This document shows, one piece after another, positions 21,886-23,944 of a DNA stretch of 23,944 nucleotides. The DNA is from DQWO01 sp964478545 (lineage in GTDB: Bacteria > Desulfobacterota > Anaeroferrophillalia > Anaeroferrophillales > Anaeroferrophillaceae), in assembly GCA_964478545.1 (NCBI GenBank), contig CAYZIS010000037.1, forward strand, positions 1 through 23,944, given 5' to 3'. The translations under genes and the position numbers were made by a program. Under the pieces are notes generated by a model. It did not search any database, had not been told where the DNA came from, and saw only the letters and a list, made by a program, of their open reading frames with translations. The stretch's first letter is position 1. Every line of letters begins with the position of its first letter.

Positions 21886-22647
21886 TTAACCATGATAGCC
21901 GACATTTAACAAATAATCGGTCCTGACATTTTTCAAGGCGTGAAAAATATTGCCTTTTATTTTAGGATTATCAGCCTGAAGTTGTTTAAGTAGATTCCTG
22001 ATCTGTATTCGTTTTTGATTACCGGCAGCGAACTGGCAGGAAGGCTGGTCAACCGGAAGTTTGTATTTATGACAATAAGAAATAATTTCTTTTTCATCAA
22101 GATAAGACAAAGGACGGATAAGAGACAAGGAACCGGAAAATAATCGCTGATGGGGAATCATAGTACTGAAATTACTGCCATAAAAAAGATTCAGCAGCGC
22201 CGTTTCAATAATATCATCCCGATGATGGCCGAAGGCAATCTTGCAGATATTCTCTCCCCTCGCCCATTCAAACAATACCCGGCGTTTCCAGCGGGAGCAG
22301 TGAAAACAATTGCTTTCCGGCAGGTTGTCCCGATGCAGACGCTGACCGATATCGGTACTGATTACGTGGAGTCTCAAACCTAAATCCCTGCAGACCGACT
22401 CCAGGAGCATCAGGCGTACCCGATCATCATATTCTCCCAGGCTGACGAACACTGGTTCCAGTTGGTAATCAAGGGGAATGAAATTCTTCCTGGTTTCCAG
22501 AATATGCAGCAAGGCCAGGCTGTCCTTCCCCCCGGACACGGCAACAATCAATCGATCACCATTATTTGTCATGGCATAATCTGCCATGGCCTTACCGACT
22601 TTTGATCTGATCCGGGAATCAATGCCTTTATGTCTTCTTCGACTCAT
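21886..22647 (-). CDS. ttcA: TtcA-like tRNA 2-thiocytidine biosynthesis protein (PP-loop ATPase)
   Basis: A 253-residue cytoplasmic enzyme with the PP-loop VSGGKDS (37-43), the CxxC pair Cys114/Cys117 in NCFHCSRWKRR, the GHHRDDIIETALLNLFYG segment of the TtcA family, and a late Cys in QPSCQFAAGN. TtcA thiolates cytidine-32 of some tRNAs, using ATP and an Fe-S cluster bound by such cysteines. The late motif is a single Cys in an unusual context, so a TtcA paralogue with another tRNA target is possible. ATG 22647 has a modest GAGA upstream. It stands alone, followed by decayed mobile DNA. Confidence 0.85.
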   Translation of the reverse strand: MSRRRHKGIDSRIRSKVGKAMADYAMTNNGDRLIVAVSGGKDSLALLHILETRKNFIPLDYQLEPVFVSLGEYDDRVRLMLLESVCRDLGLRLHVISTDIGQRLHRDNLPESNCFHCSRWKRRVLFEWARGENICKIAFGHHRDDIIETALLNLFYGSNFSTMIPHQRLFSGSLSLIRPLSYLDEKEIISYCHKYKLPVDQPSCQFAAGNQKRIQIRNLLKQLQADNPKIKGNIFHALKNVRTDYLLNVGYHG

Positions 22648-22673
22648 CGTTATTGGTATCTCTGCAAATTAAT

Positions 22674-22702
22674 CAGGGGACAGAATGACATTCTGTCCCC
22701 TG
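22674..22702. repeat. Perfect palindromic REP-like hairpin
   Basis: CAGGGGACAGAATG (22674-22687) and CATTCTGTCCCCTG (22689-22702) form a perfect 14-bp stem separated by one base. GGGGACAG...CTGTCCCC palindromes are common dispersed repeats in deltaproteobacteria and are often tied to REP-associated (Y1) transposases. It lies between alr and the ttcA-like gene. A terminator role for alr is possible, but no T-run follows. Confidence 0.6.
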
Positions 22703-22717
22703 AGAGTAAAAATGAAG

Positions 22718-22734
22718 TTTTACGAAGCCATCAA
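22718..22734 (-). repeat. Dispersed 17-bp repeat at a gene end, copy 2
   Basis: Identical to 14596-14612, in the same orientation relative to the gene. It covers the TGA stop of alr (22731-22733). Confidence 0.65.
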
Positions 22735-23864
22735 TCATAATGGTAAATTCGGGGAACCCTGCTACTCCAACCACAGAAAACTTCATAAGAAATGGTCTCC
22801 AGCACATCGGCCATCTCTTCAGCAGTAATCATTTCATTCCCCTGCCTGCCGATAATAACCACCTCGTCACCAACAGCAGCCCCAAGAACATCGGTAACAT
22901 CCAACATTGTCCAGTCCATGCACACCCGGCCGATAATCGGCACCCGCCGACCGCCCACCAGCATGAACCCGGTATTGGAAAGTTTACGGCGCAATCCATC
23001 AGCATATCCCACCGAAATCAGCGCTACTTTGGTCTCCCGGTTGGCCGTATAGGTACAACCATAACTGATTGTTTCCCCCGGCTGTAGCATTTTCAACATC
23101 ACAATAGCAGTTTTAACCGCCATTACTGGTTCCAGCTTGACTTCGCCCAGAAATTCCGGGGCCGGATGTGAACCATACAACATAATTCCCGCCCGGCCCA
23201 AGGTACAGGGACCGGATCGATAACGGACAATACCGGCACTATTGGCCAGGTGAATATATGGTAAGGTAATATTTTTCTTTTTAAATTCAGCCACCAATTG
23301 ATAAAAATTATCCTGTTGCCACCGGGTATATTCCCTGTCAGCAGCCATGCAGCCATCAGCCACCGCCAGATGCGATAAAATCCCCTCCAGCACTAGACTC
23401 GGCTGGGCGAAAGTATCATCTATCAGGGAGCGAGCCATTTCCAAAGGCACACCGGCCCGATGCATGCCCGTATCAACTTTAACCTGCACTGAGATTTTGA
23501 TCCCCTGACTGACGGCATATTCCCCCAAAATCCGGACAATCTCCGGCTGCCAGACCACTGGTACCACATCACCATCATGCAGATACTGCAGGTCATCCTG
23601 ATAGATGCTGCCAAGAATCAGATAGCGACCCTTAATTCCCGCTTTCTTAACTGCCATGGCTTCAGCCACCGTTGCCACTGCGAAAAAATCCACCCCGATT
23701 TGCTGCAAAGCCGCAGCCACTTCCACCGCCCCATGACCATAAGCATTGGCTTTAATAACCGGCAAGACGTCCATGCCACTGCCAGCATGCTGCTGCAAAG
23801 TTTGATAATTATTAATAAGGGCTTTCAGATCAATATAAGCTTTCGTTGGCCGATTTTTCAACAT
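22731..23864 (-). CDS. alr: Alanine racemase
   Basis: A PLP enzyme interconverting L- and D-alanine, supplying D-alanine for peptidoglycan. The protein has 377 residues. The PLP lysine is Lys38 in VIKANAYGHG. The catalytic tyrosine lies in SYGCTYTA, with VALISVGYADGLRR and GRVCMDWTMLDVTD following; ILSHLAVADG and HLANSAGI are also typical. Length is normal. The ATG at 23864 shows only a weak Shine-Dalgarno. The stop codon lies within a dispersed repeat. Confidence 0.96.
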   Translation of the reverse strand: MLKNRPTKAYIDLKALINNYQTLQQHAGSGMDVLPVIKANAYGHGAVEVAAALQQIGVDFFAVATVAEAMAVKKAGIKGRYLILGSIYQDDLQYLHDGDVVPVVWQPEIVRILGEYAVSQGIKISVQVKVDTGMHRAGVPLEMARSLIDDTFAQPSLVLEGILSHLAVADGCMAADREYTRWQQDNFYQLVAEFKKKNITLPYIHLANSAGIVRYRSGPCTLGRAGIMLYGSHPAPEFLGEVKLEPVMAVKTAIVMLKMLQPGETISYGCTYTANRETKVALISVGYADGLRRKLSNTGFMLVGGRRVPIIGRVCMDWTMLDVTDVLGAAVGDEVVIIGRQGNEMITAEEMADVLETISYEVFCGWSSRVPRIYHYD

Positions 23865-23925
23865 TATTGACTCAACTTTAATACATTATCAGGATGTTCG
23901 GGCTTGGCTCATAGCCGTGTCTGCC

Positions 23926-23944
23926 CAGCCTGCCGGCAGGCACG
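23926..23944. repeat. Short palindromic intergenic repeat, copy 2 (cut by window end)
   Basis: CAGCCTGCCGGCAGGCACG contains the perfect palindrome GCCTGCCGGCAGGC and is the inverse match of 14432-14450 (17 of 19). It may continue beyond the window. Confidence 0.5.

Noticed and set aside
1..23944. CRISPR arrays, tRNA or rRNA genes
   Set aside because: No regularly spaced direct repeats and no tRNA- or rRNA-like sequence were seen on either strand; the repeats found are attC sites and scattered intergenic elements.

Overview
The window looks like a chromosomal segment of a Gram-negative, probably anaerobic bacterium, most likely a deltaproteobacterial (Desulfobacterota-type) lineage. This rests on the queA-tgt-yajC-secD-secF gene order, an exported diheme cytochrome c, the styles of the IS remnants and the abundant short intergenic repeats. 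It is an inference from gene content, not a database match.

Positions 1-4630 are a chromosomal integron. A remnant integrase gene (intI, 4257-4628, + strand) has lost its catalytic domain through an in-frame internal deletion. Diverging from it on the minus strand are four gene cassettes separated by attC recombination sites. In order from the integrase they encode: a small C-terminally membrane-anchored protein; a DUF4917/SIR2-like protein; a minimal HNH protein; and a two-gene cassette with a coiled-coil protein followed by a membrane-anchored DUF4041 + GIY-YIG nuclease (SNIPE-like). In every cassette the first bases are complementary to the first box of its own attC, which confirms the boundaries. 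The content reads as an antiphage-type cassette array that is now locked in place, at least in cis.

Positions 4711-17975 are housekeeping. A class IV FBPase/IMPase-type phosphatase converges on a seven-gene minus-strand operon, queA-tgt-yajC-secD-secF-queE-queC, which joins queuosine tRNA modification to the Sec translocase accessory complex. Upstream lie a ~190-bp MITE-like element with 11-bp direct repeats, a DUF2065 membrane protein coupled to a large exported TPR protein, DAHP synthase (aroF), the fluoride channel crcB, and an HDOD-GAF protein that ends in a histidine-kinase-like helical domain without an ATPase domain.

Positions 18029-21885 are a scarred accessory region. It holds a two-ORF transposon remnant, an exported diheme cytochrome c peroxidase-like gene, a small Glu/Gln-rich exported protein, and a second cluster of attC-like sites without an integrase. 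That cluster includes a decayed cassette gene whose C-terminus is encoded by the attC site. A fragment of an IS3-family transposase follows. The window closes with a TtcA-like tRNA thiolation enzyme and alanine racemase (alr). Several dispersed repeats and hairpins sit between genes, and three genes end on a TGATGG sequence that belongs to such a repeat.
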